Shown here one piece after another: positions 43,955 through 56,433 of a stretch of 64,000 nt of DNA. Location of the stretch: contig JAJUBI010000008.1 in the NCBI GenBank assembly GCA_022419385.1, positions 682,001 through 746,000 on the forward strand, in the 5' to 3' direction. The notes under the pieces are model-generated. The model had not been told where the DNA came from. It saw only the letters and a program-made list of their open reading frames with translations, and searched no databases. Source of the stretch: Paraconiothyrium sp. Pb-2020 (Eukaryota; Ascomycota; Dothideomycetes; Pleosporales; Didymosphaeriaceae). The stretch's first letter is position 1. Each line of letters starts with the position of its first letter. The position numbers and the translations under genes were made by a program.

Positions 43955-46900
43955 ATGGCGCCAGGAGGGGGAAACATCAAGGTGGTGGTCAGGTGTCGGC
44001 CTTTCAATGGCAGAGGTAGGACTTCTGTAGCTATTTGTAGTCAGACAAACTCTCACAGTCGACAGAAAAGGATCGCAATGCGCAATGTATCGTCCGCATG
44101 GAGGGCGGCCAAACCATCCTTACGCCGCCCAACAATAGCTCAGCCGTGGGCAAAGCCGCCGGAAAGGCCGCCCTTGAAGGTCCCAAGACCTTTGCCTTCG
44201 ATCGCTCCTACTGGTCCTTCGACCGCGCAGCTCCGAATTATGCTGGCCAGGAGAACCTGCACGAAGACCTGGGCAAGCCGCTGCTTCAAAACGCCTTCGA
44301 CGGCTACAACAATTGCATTTTCGCATACGGCCAGACGGGTTCCGGGAAGTCATACTCGATGATGGGTTATGGAAAAGAGTACGGCATCATCCCCAAGATC
44401 TGCCAGGACATGTTCGAGCGCATAGGGAGCATTCAAGATCAGAACACAACCTGTACCGTGGAAGTGTCGTACCTGGAGATTTACAACGAAAAAGTGCGAG
44501 ACTTGCTCAATCCAAGCAACAAAGGAAATCTAAAGGTCCGAGAACATCCGTCGACTGGCCCGTATGTGGAGGATCTGGCCAAGCTGGTGGTGCGCTCTTT
44601 TGCGGAAATTGAGAACCTTATGGACGAGGGAAACAAGGCTCGTACTGTTGCCGCGACGAACATGAACGAGACGTCCTCGCGATCTCATGCTGTGTTCACC
44701 CTCATCTTGACCCAGAAGCAGAAAGACGTTGAGATGAAGATGAGCGGAGAAAAGGTGGCCAAGATCAGTTTGGTCGATTTGGCTGGTTCAGAAAGAGCTA
44801 CGTCTACGGGTGCGACGGGAGCTCGTTTGAAGGAAGGTGCCGAGATCAACAGGTCGCTCTCTACTCTTGGTCGTGTCATTGCAGCGCTAGCTGATGCCTC
44901 GAGTGGCAAGAAGAAGACACAGGTTCCATATCGAGATTCCATCTTGACGTGGTTGCTGAAGGACTCCTTGGGGGGTAATAGTTTGACGGCCATGATTGCC
45001 GCCATCTCTCCTGCCGATATCAACTTTGAAGAGACGTTGTCCACTTTGCGATACGCAGACTCCGCCAAGCGCATCAAGAACCACGCTGTCGTGAACGAGG
45101 ATCCAAACGCACGTATGATACGAGAACTCAAAGAGGAACTGGCCCAACTTCGTTCAAAGCTGAGCGGTGGCGGCCCGGCTGGTATGCCCATGGAAGAGCA
45201 GTATGCACCAGATACGCCACTCGAGAAACAAATTGTGTCCATCACGCAACCAGATGGATCGGTCAAGAAAGTGTCCAAGGCTGAAATTGTGGAGCAATTG
45301 AACCAGTCTGAGAAACTCTATCAGGATCTCAATCAGACTTGGGAAGAAAAGCTTGTAAAGACCGAGGCAATTCAAAAGGAACGAGAGGCTGCATTGGAAG
45401 AACTCGGCATCACTATTGAGAAGGGCTCCGTTGGCTTGTCAACACCCAAAAAGATGCCGCATTTGGTCAACCTGAGCGATGATCCGTTGACATCTGAGTG
45501 TTTGGTGTACAACGTGAAACCAGGTACGACAACTGTTGGGAATGTAGACAGCGAAAACCAGACAGCCGACATACGACTGACCGGTGCACAAATACTGCAC
45601 GACCACTGCACATTCGAGAACGTAGACAGTGCAGTAACAGTCATACCAAAAGACAACGCCAGTGTAATGGTCAACGGGATTCGCATCGACAAGCCTAAGC
45701 GACTAAGAAGTGGCTTCCGCATCATACTGGGTGACTTTCACATCTTCCGATTCAACAATCCGCAAGAGGCACGAGCGGAGCGTGCAGAAATAGGCACAAG
45801 CTTACTTCGCCATTCGGTGACCGCAAGCGCTCTCAATTCTCCGTCACCACGGCCAGGTCACGATAGATCCTACAGTACGGTGAGCATAGCGACCTCTGAC
45901 GTTGACTCGGATAGCCCACGAGCTTCATCACCTGCATTCTTCCAGCGAGGACGCGATTCTGACTGGTCGCTTGCAAGAAGAGAAGCAGTGACTGCACTCT
46001 TGGGTCCCGACCAGAAGATTGCATCTATGCCTGATGAAGAGTTTGACGCGCTGTTCGATGACTTGCAAAGACTCCGTGCTACACGGAAAGCTCGGCCAGA
46101 GAGCCGTATATACGACGTGAGCTCTGATCCGGAAGATATGGAGTCTGTGAGTTCATATCCTGTTCGCGAAAAATACGCATCCAACGGGACGCTCGATAAT
46201 TTTTCTTTGGACACCGTCTTGACGATGCCTTCAACGCCGCAGCCCGGCGAAGAGGAGGAAAGCTTCCGGCAGATCCGCGAAAGTATGCAAGAGAAGCTTG
46301 AAAAACAAAAGGGGGAGTACCAGGCTAAGCTGCGGTCGTCGGAAGAGGATAACGTCGAGATCGAGGAGATCAAGGCAGAGAAAGCGCAGATGGAGGAGAA
46401 CCTTCGTGCGGCTAAAGAAGATATGCAGAAGCAGCTGAAAGCACAGAAAGAGGCCTTCCATCGCCAACTCAAAGAACTTGGACACGAACCTCCACCTGAG
46501 CCGCCAGAGGCGAACGGAATGGAGGACGAAATGGAGATCGAGAAGCCCAATGAGCAGCACACAGAGTTGGTCAAGAGCGTATTTCAGCAGTGGCGGAAAC
46601 GCAAGTACGTCACAATGGCGGAAACAATTCTTCAAAACGCAGCGACCTTGAAAGAAGCGCAGGTGATGAGCCAGCAGATGGACAAGAATGTAGTTTTCCA
46701 GTTCTGCATCGTTGATGTTGGGCACAATATTGCGTCGTCATACGATTTGGTTCTAAACGGCATCCCAGGAGAAGATGATGAGTACCTCGAAAATACCCCA
46801 AAACCGTGCGTTGGTGTGAGGGTGGTTGACTTCAAGAACGAGGTCGTGCATCTCTGGTCATTACAAAAGCTTCGCTTCCGCGTGCGGGTGATGCACCAGA

Positions 46901-48876
46901 TGCACCAGTACATGAATCGTCCAGAATACCTACAGCACTTTAGCCTTGAGAACCCGTTCTCGGAACCTTGCATGCCAGAATTTTCGCGCATTGGCGATGC
47001 CGATGTACCTCTTGCCGCTGTTTTTGAATCGAGGGTGCAGGACTTTAGTCTAGATGTCATCTCGCCATACACAACAAACGTTGTCGGCATCATACGCTTA
47101 GCCCTCGAGCCTTCTTCCGCTGAAGCACCTTCGACTACTCTAAAATTTAATGTCGTAATGCATGACATGGTTGGTTTCCCGGAAAGAGAAGGAACTCAGG
47201 TTCACGCGCAGCTTTTCCTCCCAGGCATATCCGATGAGAGCGGGGCGACCACTACGCAAATGATCACCGACTTTGATGAGGCACCAGTTCGATTTGAGAG
47301 CGTTCATAGTATGAGCATTCCTTATCCAAACCCACGAACCACGTTTCTGCGCGTTTCCATCTTCGCTAGAGTCACGTCTATGCACCTGGATAAGCTATTG
47401 AGCTGGGATGACATGCGAGACTCAGCACCGCGGCCAACACAGAAGCGTCGTAGGGCTCGCCTCCCAGAGTCTGAATTCTACACCGAAGATATCCATGACA
47501 TATTTTCTCGCATACAAGTCCAAGAGATATCTGAAGACGGCACATACAAACCCGTCGACGTCGTTCAGAGCGGGGCTATGGACGCTGGTGTTTATCAGCT
47601 TCATCAGGGACTCCAGCGCCGCATCGTGGTCAACTTAACACACACCAGTGGCGATACTCTCCAGTGGGAAGACGTAACTTCCATGCGCGTGGGCCGTCTC
47701 CGCCTCGTTGATACCGAGGGCAACTCTCCGAGCCTCGACAGCAGCCCCGTCCGCGAATTTCCCATCAAGCTGGTTTCTCCGCCCGTCGTGAAGCCTAACG
47801 CTGACGGCACCGCCAATGTTACTTTCATCGGTCAATGGGATTCATCGATCCATAACTCGCTGCTCCTTGACCGCGCAACCCCAGATAAATACCGCGTGCA
47901 AGCTTCGCTTTTGTTCAACGTAACGTCCGCCAAACTCGCGGAGCCCATGGTCTTCAGTCTCGATCTAGCACTGCAGATCCGGAACAGGACATACATGCGC
48001 CAGGTTTCCCTCTTCTCCTTCTCAAACTTTTTCGCGCAGCAGCGCGTCATCCACTCCACAGTCGGCATATTCAGCATCGCCATCCGCCCTACCAGCGTAA
48101 AGCGCGCCACAGACCTCTGGCGCATGAACACCAATGGCGACTACATCAAAGGCGAAGAGCACCTTAGCGGCTGGACACCCCGCGGCGTATCTCTGGTCCG
48201 GGACTACATCGCACTCAACAAGCGCCGCCAACGCATCGCTGAGATCGAAATCGCGCGCTCCGTCCTCTCTTCCCGCGCCCTCAGCACTTTCCCCTCCAAC
48301 ACCTCCTCCGCCAGCCTCGACGCCCGCCAAAAAGACCTCCTCCAGCGCGTTATCGGTCTCTGGAAGAACGGCCGCGCACCCGCGGAGGTAATTCTCAACC
48401 CCACGAACCTCGAGCCGCCCACTAATGGTGCCGCTTTCGCGCCTCGCAGCCCGGACCCCTCGCCCTCCCGTGCCCCTAGCCTCGTCGCCACGGTGCGTTT
48501 CGTACCCAAGAATCCAGATCTGCTCAAATCCTCGTACCTCCTTACGCCCGACCCGACGAATACGCGCTGGATACGCCGCTTCGTCGAGCTGCGGCGACCG
48601 TACCTGCACATCTATAGTGCCGAGGGCGACGAGCTGAACGCCATCAACCTGACCAACGCGCGGGTGGACCACAGTCCACAGATTGCGCGGCTTTTGACCG
48701 GTGTTGCAGGTGAGGGGAGGGGCTCTGGTGGCGTAGGGGATATGGTATGGGCAGTGTTTGCCAAGAGCAACACGTATGTCTTCCGCGCGAGGAGCGAGAG
48801 GGAGAAGATCGAGTGGATCTTGAGAATTGATCAGAGTTACTTTAGCTCGGAGAACAGTGATGAGAGTAGCAATTGA
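43955..48876 (+). CDS. Kinesin-3 motor (Unc104/KIF1 family)
   Basis: Exon 1 (43955-44015, MAPGGGNIKVVVRCRPFNGR) joins exon 2 (44066-48876) through a 50-nt phase 1 intron; 1623 residues. The motor domain spans about residues 5-370: P-loop GQTGSGKSYSMMG near residue 109, switch I NMNETSSRSHA, switch II VDLAGSERA, and neck sequence ELKEELAQLRSKL. An FHA domain follows at about 490-580 (NVKPGTTTVGN; MVNGIRIDKPKRL), then a coiled coil, the KIF1-type central block (FRVRVMHQMHQYMNR) and a C-terminal PH domain at about 1500-1610 (IRRFVELRRPYLHIYSAE). The family drives long-range plus-end transport of vesicles and endosomes along microtubules in hyphae. A kinesin-3 PH domain binds phosphoinositides on cargo. 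Identification is firm. Confidence 0.96.
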
Positions 48877-50908
48877 TAGTCGTACTGAGGTTTTGAATGT
48901 ACATAGCATGGATGAAGGGGGAAAGAGGGAGCGTAGGGGTCTTCTTTTGTCAAAGCTCGGACGAGTGTCATGACGACGTTTTTTTTTGTATGCTGCGCTT
49001 CGACGGCAAGGCGTTTGTGAATGCTTTTGGGATACCCTGAGCGATAGACGCTCGCTGGTGTGTTTAGTATAATGTCAATAGAAAGGAGGTCTGACGGTAT
49101 CACTGGACAGCGAGCAGTGTGATTCTCAACGTATAACCAATTCTAAGATGAACTGTGTGGTAGTGCATCGTTCAGGAACGCTCTCGTGTTGTCTCTTGAC
49201 ACGTTAATCAGTATCGCCTCTAACAGCTCCCAACATCCTTTTGTACCACACGTACTCCAGTGACTCCACGCAAGCCCAGCTTAAATGATGGTTGCTGCCG
49301 TTGAATTTGATATGGCGGGCGTGTGCCCAGGAGTTGATCGACGTTCGCTAGTGCAGTTGGCCTAGTCCAGTCCATTGTTGAAGTCCCACTTTACTTCGTA
49401 GGCCCAGCAACGCGAGACTGCCAGGCACGCTAGCAGCACGGGCCCTGCTGTCACATATATATACCTCCTCTCCCTCGGACTCTTTCTGATTCTTCATACT
49501 TACCTTCTGTACGTCACCCTCTGCCACCCATGACTGTCTCACAATCTGATTACTAATAATATTCGCAGTGGGGTTTTCTGAGCTCAAGCATTCGGGAACC
49601 AGTCGCTCTCGCCTGCATTGCACATCGCGGAGCTGGGAGCGACTTCAGTCTCCTTCGGGGGCCTGACTGGGGCAATTTTTGCTGGTCCATCACTCGACGT
49701 GATGCTTCAATCTTTTCATCGGTATCTGCTACTGTTGTGGCGCATCGAGGAAGAGGTGAAAGAGTTGGCATTACGCGATTGGCGACGTGACGGAATTCTG
49801 GTATCGTCACAATGCTCGAATTTCGGTATGGCGTAACCATAGTTGGATCCATGGTTTGGTTACACTTCTTTTTTGCCCTTGCATGATGGCTTTTGTGATC
49901 GTCAGAAGGGACATTCTAAGCCGGTGGACGGACGCATTCTTCGTGCCGTCTACCCGAGTCTTTCTCTGATCTTATCCGTCTCCGACCAGATGAGCTTCGT
50001 TAATTCTGGTCTCATGTCTACTTATCACAGCTTCGGCTCAAGCCTATAATAACGCATCTTGCTGACGCCAATAGCGCTCAATGTTAGTGGATGAAACCAG
50101 ACCCGATTTCTAAACTGCCATTTACTGAAAAATAGAAGAGTTTATCGATCACGTGAGATGCGAAGAATGAGAAGTGGTTTCTCGATTCAACCGCGACGCC
50201 TGCCGCCACGCGCTTTTTGTTATTCAATCACGACGTCCGCATGAGGGCTCTCACCATTCGTGCTGCAGAACTAACCTGATCTTGTCACAACCGGCCCATG
50301 TTAAACATTACTCTGTTTCGATGAGGGTACTGCCATTTGACAATAATGGCTAACAGCACATTATAGGTAAGACCACCACAGGCCAGTACTAATAATACCA
50401 TATCCCGAACGACATTGATAGTAAGAACAATGGTTTCTTGACCTGATCTATTTGTGTCCAGACTCGTGGACCATTTCGCGTGCATAAAGTCGGAGTACCT
50501 CATTGATGAGCGAGTCCACTTTTGGGCAGTTTTCTAGGATGTGTTGCCCATTGGCCCGAGTCCCAAAACCTTCCGGTCATACTTCATTACGGATTGACTC
50601 TAGAAGGCTTGGATCACATGCCAGGTAGGCTGTAGCCTAAAAAGCGAGTTTGTATACGTTCCCGAGAGTACTGTCCTAAGTTAGTCATCCTTTCTGTAGG
50701 CAATCCCGACATGTACGAAAAATACTTACGACTAAAAGTGAAGCATAAACATGCTTGCGATGTCTTGGTCACTGCAGTCTATGGCACGCAGCATCTCCTC
50801 CGTTGCCTTAACATGGTAGCTCATTTCACTTCTCTGTTGGGATGGTATGGTGAAGTACCGCACATAATGAGTTACGATGTTGTCCCGCGCAGACAGCATA
50901 TCGCGGCT
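48877..50908. other. Long intergenic region
   Basis: Two kb with no convincing gene on either strand. It lies between the kinesin gene and the P450 remnant and marks the edge of a gene-decay zone. Confidence 0.4.
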
Positions 50909-51546
50909 CTAGATTTTTGGCATTCCAAGCAAAGATTTCCAGTTCGTTCGCTCCCAGGTTTTGAAGGACTCAAACAAGTCGCGATTTTCTTTCCACAAAC
51001 CTGATCCAAAGAACACATCCCCAGTGTCGCGGATGAAGATCTTCTCACACATATTCCATAACGATAACTTGATCTTCTCCCCAACGATATCCCGGCCCGA
51101 TAAGTGGTTTTCCATGTAATCAAGAGTAAGCGCGTTGTTTAGTTGTGGAATAATCTTGTCGAAAAAGAGCCATTCGAACTCTTTGCTTCCAGGAAGGAGC
51201 TGCCTGTTGTGATGCTGCGAAGAAGCTTCGACAGAGTTCGCAGCTTCAACATCGATGTGAGACGGAAGACTGGCGAGCATTTTACTGACACCACTCTCAG
51301 ATATACCAACTGAAAGCATCATGTTCTTAACGAAGGAGCCTCGGGAGACTGTGGAAGTATTTCTGTACAGTTGGTGGTTGCCTTCCGGAGACGTGACGAC
51401 ATACAGACGCCTTCCGGCAAGTATCACGATGTAAGGCTAACGATAAGAAACTTTTCGGTCATGGCATGCGCCGCAGAGATGTCCCACATATGTGTTGCAT
51501 ACTTTCCAGCAGTGACAGCTATGAAGTATGGGCAAGTGCCTGGTAA
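50909..51546 (-). pseudogene. Cytochrome P450 N-terminal remnant
   Basis: Two pieces on the minus strand read like the N-terminal third of a fungal P450. The upper piece (about 51440-51546) contains CPYFIAVTAG and HAMTEK, the region after the proline-rich hinge. The lower piece (to the stop at 50909) contains PYIVILAGRRLYVVTSPE, SVGISESGVSKM and ENRDLFESFKTWERTNW. The I-helix, ExxR and heme-cysteine blocks are absent downstream, where 2 kb carries no coding-like frame, so it cannot make an active enzyme. The family is distinct in sequence from the intact P450 at 7.5 kb. Confidence 0.6.
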
Positions 51547-51682
51547 GAATCAATAACACTCCAACTTGCCGTAGACGCAAATTATATAGTACCCAGTTGT
51601 ACCAATCTTTCCTCATGTTAACCAGAGCCAGAGCAGGAGCTTTTGTAGTGCTCTTACGACTGCGACTAGTGTGGTCCCTACA

Positions 51683-51946
51683 CTATGTTAGTATGATCCC
51701 TTCAGTGGAAATGGCGATTGCCTCACAGTCGTCTGCAATGATCTTCTTTCGAACAAAAATCCTCATATAGAACCTCATCCCCGCGAAGACATACATGAGT
51801 GTCATGAGAAAGGCGCCCGTAATAAGAAGCTTAGGGGCATCCGAGTGTGGGTTCTCGAGGTTCGATTTGACGCCCTCGGGTGCTGTTGCGGCAGGCAAGG
51901 CAGCCAGTTGCTCTGGCGTTGCACTCATGAGAGGGTTTCCAGACAT
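51683..51946 (-). pseudogene. Rhodopsin/PTH11-like membrane protein N-terminal remnant
   Basis: A frame starting at ATG 51946 (MSGNPLMSATPEQLAAL) leads to a transmembrane helix (LLITGAFLMTLMYVFAGMRFY) and MRIFVRKKIIADD, the typical first exon of fungal integral membrane proteins with a rhodopsin domain. A donor (GTGAGG after GACGACT) and a branch site ACTAAC with TAG acceptor define a 44-nt intron, but the next codons then read TTG TAG, an immediate stop. The remaining six helices are not found. Thus only the first helix survives. Confidence 0.5.
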
Positions 51947-52473
51947 GATGGTACTAGTTGTTTTGTCGTTGATGATATTGAGATCGAAGCAGTTGGTGGC
52001 GTAGTAGTGCATTAGCTCAACGAAGTCTTCGCTGATAAGGCGACGCAACCGCAGCGGAGGGAACCGAATGCGTCGTATCCGATGTGCCTCACAATGATCG
52101 GAAATGTATCACACCCTCGCTATGCTGACACGCATATATTACTACGTCAGCTCAACACTACTTTGTCCGGCATGTCCGAGTCTCTTAGGGTGGCAAGGCT
52201 GAACCAGACTGTCGGGCCTCCAAGCCTTGGGGCCAAATGCAAGTTCCATACCAATCGCACCAATGGACAAGGGTCACATTTTATAGTTGAGGCACAGCAA
52301 GAGTCTCGATCACATGACAGGTCCCCGCTTCTACTTATTGTGTTTTATGCTAGCAACGCTAGGATTTCCCTCGAAGCTGCTTTGTACTCTGGGTCAGCGT
52401 GCCTCTTCAATACCACTCACGACTTTTGCGAGCTTTCTGTCTCAGCGACACCTCATCCGATCAATTTTGTGCG
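51947..52473. other. Divergent upstream region of the AYR1-like gene
   Basis: No gene; includes promoter sequence for the plus-strand reductase. The plus-strand frame at 52399 extends its reading frame upstream but starts later at 52474. Confidence 0.4.
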
Positions 52474-53440
52474 ATGACTCCGAGAAGCGTCCTGATCACA
52501 GGGTGTAGCGATGGCGGAATCGGATCTGCCCTTGCCCTCACATTCCAGCAACGAGGTTTTCAGGTGTATGCGACGGCTCGTAATATATCTAAAATGTCAG
52601 ATCTCAGAGACCTCGAAAACGTAACATTATTGACCCTGGACATCACCAAGCCAGAGCAAATAAGAGAGGCGGTCAGCAATGTGGAGAAGTCAACTGGAGG
52701 GAAGCTAGATTACCTTGTAAACAATGCCGGACACAATCACTTCAGACCCATCTTGGATGAGAACATTGAGGAGACCAGAAACCTCTTCGACACCAACGTC
52801 TGGGGTCCATTAGCAGTTACTCAAGCTTTCTCGCCATTGGTAATCCAAGCCAAAGGAAGTATGGTGTTTGTCACATCCATAGCAGGTTATGGCAATACTC
52901 CATGGATGGGTAAGTCCTGCCAAGCACTGATGGAGGCAGTCACAATCGATGAATCGACATCAGAAGTACATTCGCTAAGAGACCCCAGGGACCTATTCAG
53001 CCTCTAAGAGGTCAATTGAGATCATAGCGGACACTTTACGTCACGAGATCCAGCCTTTTGGCGTAAGTGTGAAAATGATCGTAACTGGGGCGGTGATTTC
53101 CAAAGGTCAAACGTACTTCGACGATTTTGCGCTGCCAGAAAATTCTCTATACAAGCGTATTGAAGACACAATTGCAGCTCGGGCGCGTGGAGAAGATGGA
53201 GTCACCAGAATGCCCACTGCGGAATTTGCGACTGCGGTAGTAGATGATATTGTGAAACAAGTCAGTGGGAAATTCTGGTATGGTGACCTTGCACAAGATG
53301 TCAAGTACGCATGGACACCCCAGGTCCCTCAGGAACTGCTGGTGAGTCCGCATGGGATAGTTGGAGATTATGACTTTTATCGCTAACCTGCATAGGACAC
53401 CGGTGCCATTCAGGGAACAGGTGTAGATGCTTTGAAATAG
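52474..53440 (+). CDS. Short-chain dehydrogenase, AYR1-like (1-acyl-DHAP reductase type)
   Basis: Three exons, 52474-52909, 52989-53341 and 53396-53440, give 277 residues; the introns are phase 1 and 0. The Rossmann motif is VLITGCSDGGIGSALA at residues 6-21, then NNAG (LDYLVNNAGHNH), the catalytic Ser in VFVTSIAGYG, and YSASK, the Tyr-x-x-x-Lys dyad that is formed across the intron. The closest fungal relatives I recall are NADPH-dependent 1-acyldihydroxyacetone-phosphate reductases, which make lysophosphatidic acid for glycerolipid synthesis. Such genes are often duplicated for other substrates, so the exact substrate is uncertain. It is the one intact gene in a neighbourhood of fragments. 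Confidence 0.88.
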
Positions 53441-53569
53441 GGAGTCGAAGAGTAGACGGGTTGCCTTCGCCTGGTGATCAGGGAGACAACATCATATGGA
53501 TCCAGGTAGAGAACCATAGATCATAGGAGAAGCGCAATTGACTGCGTCAACCGCGATGCGAAGAATGTT

Positions 53570-53863
53570 ATGCCAAGTCGCGAAGTTGCCGACCCTAAAG
53601 TTGTTGCAGCCATAGCGAAAGCGAAAGCTCAAGTTCTGGCCAAGGCCGAAGTAGGGAAGTCACAGATGCTGAGCGTACAACAGGCACCAGACTTGTTCAA
53701 AGACGAAAAGGGCGTCCTAATGATAGCATAGGCTCAAGCGAAGAAGCAAGAAGCGCTAAAAGCAAGGGCAGAGCAGAAAGCAAAGAAGGACCGAAAGAGG
53801 AGCGCAGCTCTCGAGAAATTCGCTCTAGAGAAGATCCAAAAGCAACAGAGCGGCAAAAAATAG
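53570..53863 (+). pseudogene. Lys/Ala-rich frame interrupted by TAG
   Basis: One frame reads MPSREVADPKVVAAIAKAKAQ..., reaches TAG at 53729-53731, and continues in the same frame as AQAKKQEALKARAEQKAK...KIQKQQSGKK to TAG at 53861-53863. The composition, a charged helical Lys/Ala/Gln tract on both sides, indicates one former coding sequence of about 97 codons. The intact version could have extended upstream. Unknown family; a readthrough or a spliced exon cannot be excluded. Confidence 0.4.
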
Positions 53864-54253
53864 TCATAATCATCCCGGGTAGTCTTGGCTGAAGTGAGCA
53901 TGGTCCAGAAGTTCGCTATGATTGGGGATGAATTTCGAAACTTCTTTGCAAGGGCGGTGCCAGTGTAAGTTGGGTGTTATCACGACAAAATGTATATTCA
54001 ATTAGCAGTAATTTTTGATAGCAGATCACTATTCGTGTACAGCTTGAACAAAGCATTCGAGATCTCCGTGCTCATGCCGAACCAAGCCCCACCACAAATT
54101 CAGCATAATGAAGCCAATTCTTCCCATACGAATCGTGACAGATGCCGAGCGCACACGCCTATGCAATGTCAACCGTGAACTCCACCTGCCCGCCATACAT
54201 GCGCGCAGTGTCCGCCATCAGGTGAGCCCACGCCCAAAGAGCGCCCTCAGGGT
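53864..54253. other. Intergenic region
   Basis: No credible gene; it lies between the broken Lys-rich frame and the minus-strand F-box-like gene. Confidence 0.35.
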
Positions 54254-54937
54254 TCAGCACACCCTCGTGTATATAGTTCCAGTACGCTTCTTTCGGGAGT
54301 CCGTGCCCTCCTCATCGTAGATACGCACAACCAAGTCCAGCTTCTTCAGCGACCCTAAGGAAGGTAGAGATAGAAACCCGGTCTCTATGGATGTTCCACA
54401 TGGACAACAGATCCTCAAGTCGGCCGATCTGTTCAACAAGAGGTCCATCAAGCGGCAATCAAAACGAATTGCGACAGTCGTGACAGCGGCCTCGGCGTGC
54501 GATGGCAGACCGTCCCATGGGCTATATTCCGGCGCACCACACCATCCCAGGTTGTCGATCAAGGTAAATCTAGCCATGACGATAGTGCCACGCGTGAAAG
54601 ATAGGAGATGTGCTTCTTTGTATATCAATCGGCATGACTGGAGGAGACTCAGGGCGTAGTCGGGATGGCGCCCGATTGACCATCGGTTGCCACTCTCAGA
54701 AGGGTCCAGCCAGTAGTGCTCGTCGAAGACGAAGTCGTAGATTCGGTTCCGGATCTCTCCAGGGAGTTGCAGGAGCGTCGAGGGCTGGGGCGCTGTGCTG
54801 GGTGATGTTAACGTCTCATCTCTTCGCGAAATTGAGCAATGTCAAGGTGCTTACCTAGCTTCTAAGATACGCCTATTCGACGGTATTGGCTTTATCTCTT
54901 CCTCCTTGAAGGCCACGAGCCACGAGCTGGATGACAT
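54254..54937 (-). CDS. LPxEIRxxIY (DUF7730/F-box-like) protein
   Basis: Two exons, complement of 54254-54797 and 54855-54937, give 208 residues with a phase 2 intron of 57 nt (GTAAGC..CCCAG). Exon 1 is short (MSSSSWLVAFKEEEIKPIP). The signature LLQLPGEIRNRIYDFVFDEHY is at about residues 36-56, followed by LSLLQSCRLIYKEAHLLSFTRGT, and the rest is a weakly conserved domain. The family is expanded in Dothideomycetes and function is unknown; an F-box-like protein-interaction role is an inference from the motif. It is intact, unlike the relative at 32 kb. Confidence 0.75.
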
Positions 54938-55458
54938 TCTCGTGGTGATGTTGATTCGAGATATATGATTGAGTAGGTGAGTGTAAGTGTGTGGGATATA
55001 GATAACACGCTTCTACCTACGAGCAGTGGAAAAGGTGAATGGTGGGGGCGGGACTTTTGATTGGAACTCGAGCATTCACTGTATCGTGGCATGAGTTGCT
55101 CCTGGACATACCTCATTGGGCCGACACCCATCCCAAACTGCACCATAGGTCTCTATACCTCACGGTCAACGATAACCCGCTACCAAACTACCAAACTACG
55201 AAGAACCGCAATCATGAGGAGGCTGTCTTGAAGGAAAGTTGTTACGAATTCATTTGTATTACGTTATGAAAGGTGAGCGGTCGTGCATGTTGGAGGCAAA
55301 GTCCGCTGCTGGTTGATTGCGGATACGTAGCTATATTGTACATTGGTCCAGATTTTGGCAGAAGACGATCATTCCCAGAGAAAGGGGGAAATGTCCTGGA
55401 AAAGACAAGCCGGATTGGTTCGAAGTAACGCCATCCCTCTCACGTTGGATCTTCTAAT
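54938..55458. other. Intergenic region
   Basis: Divergent/terminal space between two minus-strand genes; no coding-like frame. Confidence 0.4.
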
Positions 55459-56433
55459 CTACCTTTTAGCGTTCCCCTTCAAACTCTCACAAGCCACATC
55501 ATTCCTCTCCACGAAGGCGTTTGCCATTCTATACCCATAAACGCTTATGAAAGTCTGCTGGGTGGGATACAGCGGCGGGCGGACCGCTACCGTGCCTTCC
55601 ACTGGAACTGGCACATACTGTTCGGTCGTCACGGTGGTGTTAAACAACGTAATGTAATTATCACATAACGGTACGCCATCCCCGAAAGTTGGCTGGTTTA
55701 AGACATTCATAAACCTGGCGAGTCAGCAGAGGCTCAATTAACACGCGAGAGATGAACCCACGCCTCAAGAGTGTATGGAACACTCGCCACCGTTCGAAAT
55801 GACATATCGGCGACGGGCTTAGAACTGGGAATCAGAGAATCTAGAACGGTATATGCGCGCATATATGTCACCCCTTGGCCACTACTTGCGTATGCGTCGC
55901 ACCCGGGATCGAAAGTGCCTGCTACAGTCTGGCCATAGATAGCTGAGCCGAGGAGTGCTACTAAATTAGTAGCGCTGATGACTTGGGGAGGTGTGTATTT
56001 GAACGCAGAGTATCCGTCATTGAGGCGGTCCACGAACGGGAACTTTAGTGCCACACGCTACGATGATGAATCAGTCAGCCTGTATTGCGCATCAAGTCCG
56101 AGCGAGTCTCACCGTAAAATCTGGGATCTTGAGGGGTGGTTGCCCAACGTCGTGGTCTTGGACCGCCTCAAGCACTGCGGGATACATGTCGCTTTCTAGG
56201 GTTGGGAAGAGATCCCGATACACCGCTGTCAAGATGGGATATTGAGAAGGTATGATACTCCTTGCAACAGCGTACGGGATGGGAACGATGGCTGTCGTTC
56301 CATTGATGATGCCGGTCACATCTTTAGGGAAGTCTTGAGTGATAGGGTTGGGTTGGGTTTGCGAATTGCAGCTGAGAGGAATGGCCGAGGCAGGAGCGAG
56401 GTAGCTTGCAAAGAGAGCTAGGAATGGGAACAT
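55459..56433 (-). CDS. Secreted protein of unknown function
   Basis: Three exons, complement of 55459-55714, 55762-56057 and 56113-56433, encode 290 residues; introns are phase 0 and 2 with GTGAGA and GTGGGT donors. The signal peptide is MFPFLALFASYLAPASA, followed by a mature chain starting IPLSCNSQ. Recognisable stretches are PIPYAVARSIIPSQYPIL, RVALKFPFVDRLNDGYSAF, GQTVAGTFDPGCDAYASSG and VPLCDNYITLFNTTVT, with three N-glycosylation sites. A few cysteines are present. No family recognised; the shape suits a lectin-like or enzyme-like extracellular protein. I cannot name the activity. Confidence 0.8.

Noticed and set aside
45870..46574. A 234-codon Ser-rich minus-strand frame inside the kinesin gene
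   Set aside because: Antisense to coiled-coil codons; Ser/Phe-rich composition is the mirror of Glu/Lys codons.
48022..48909. A 295-codon minus-strand frame over the kinesin C-terminus
   Set aside because: Shadow of the kinesin PH-domain region, which is clear on the plus strand.
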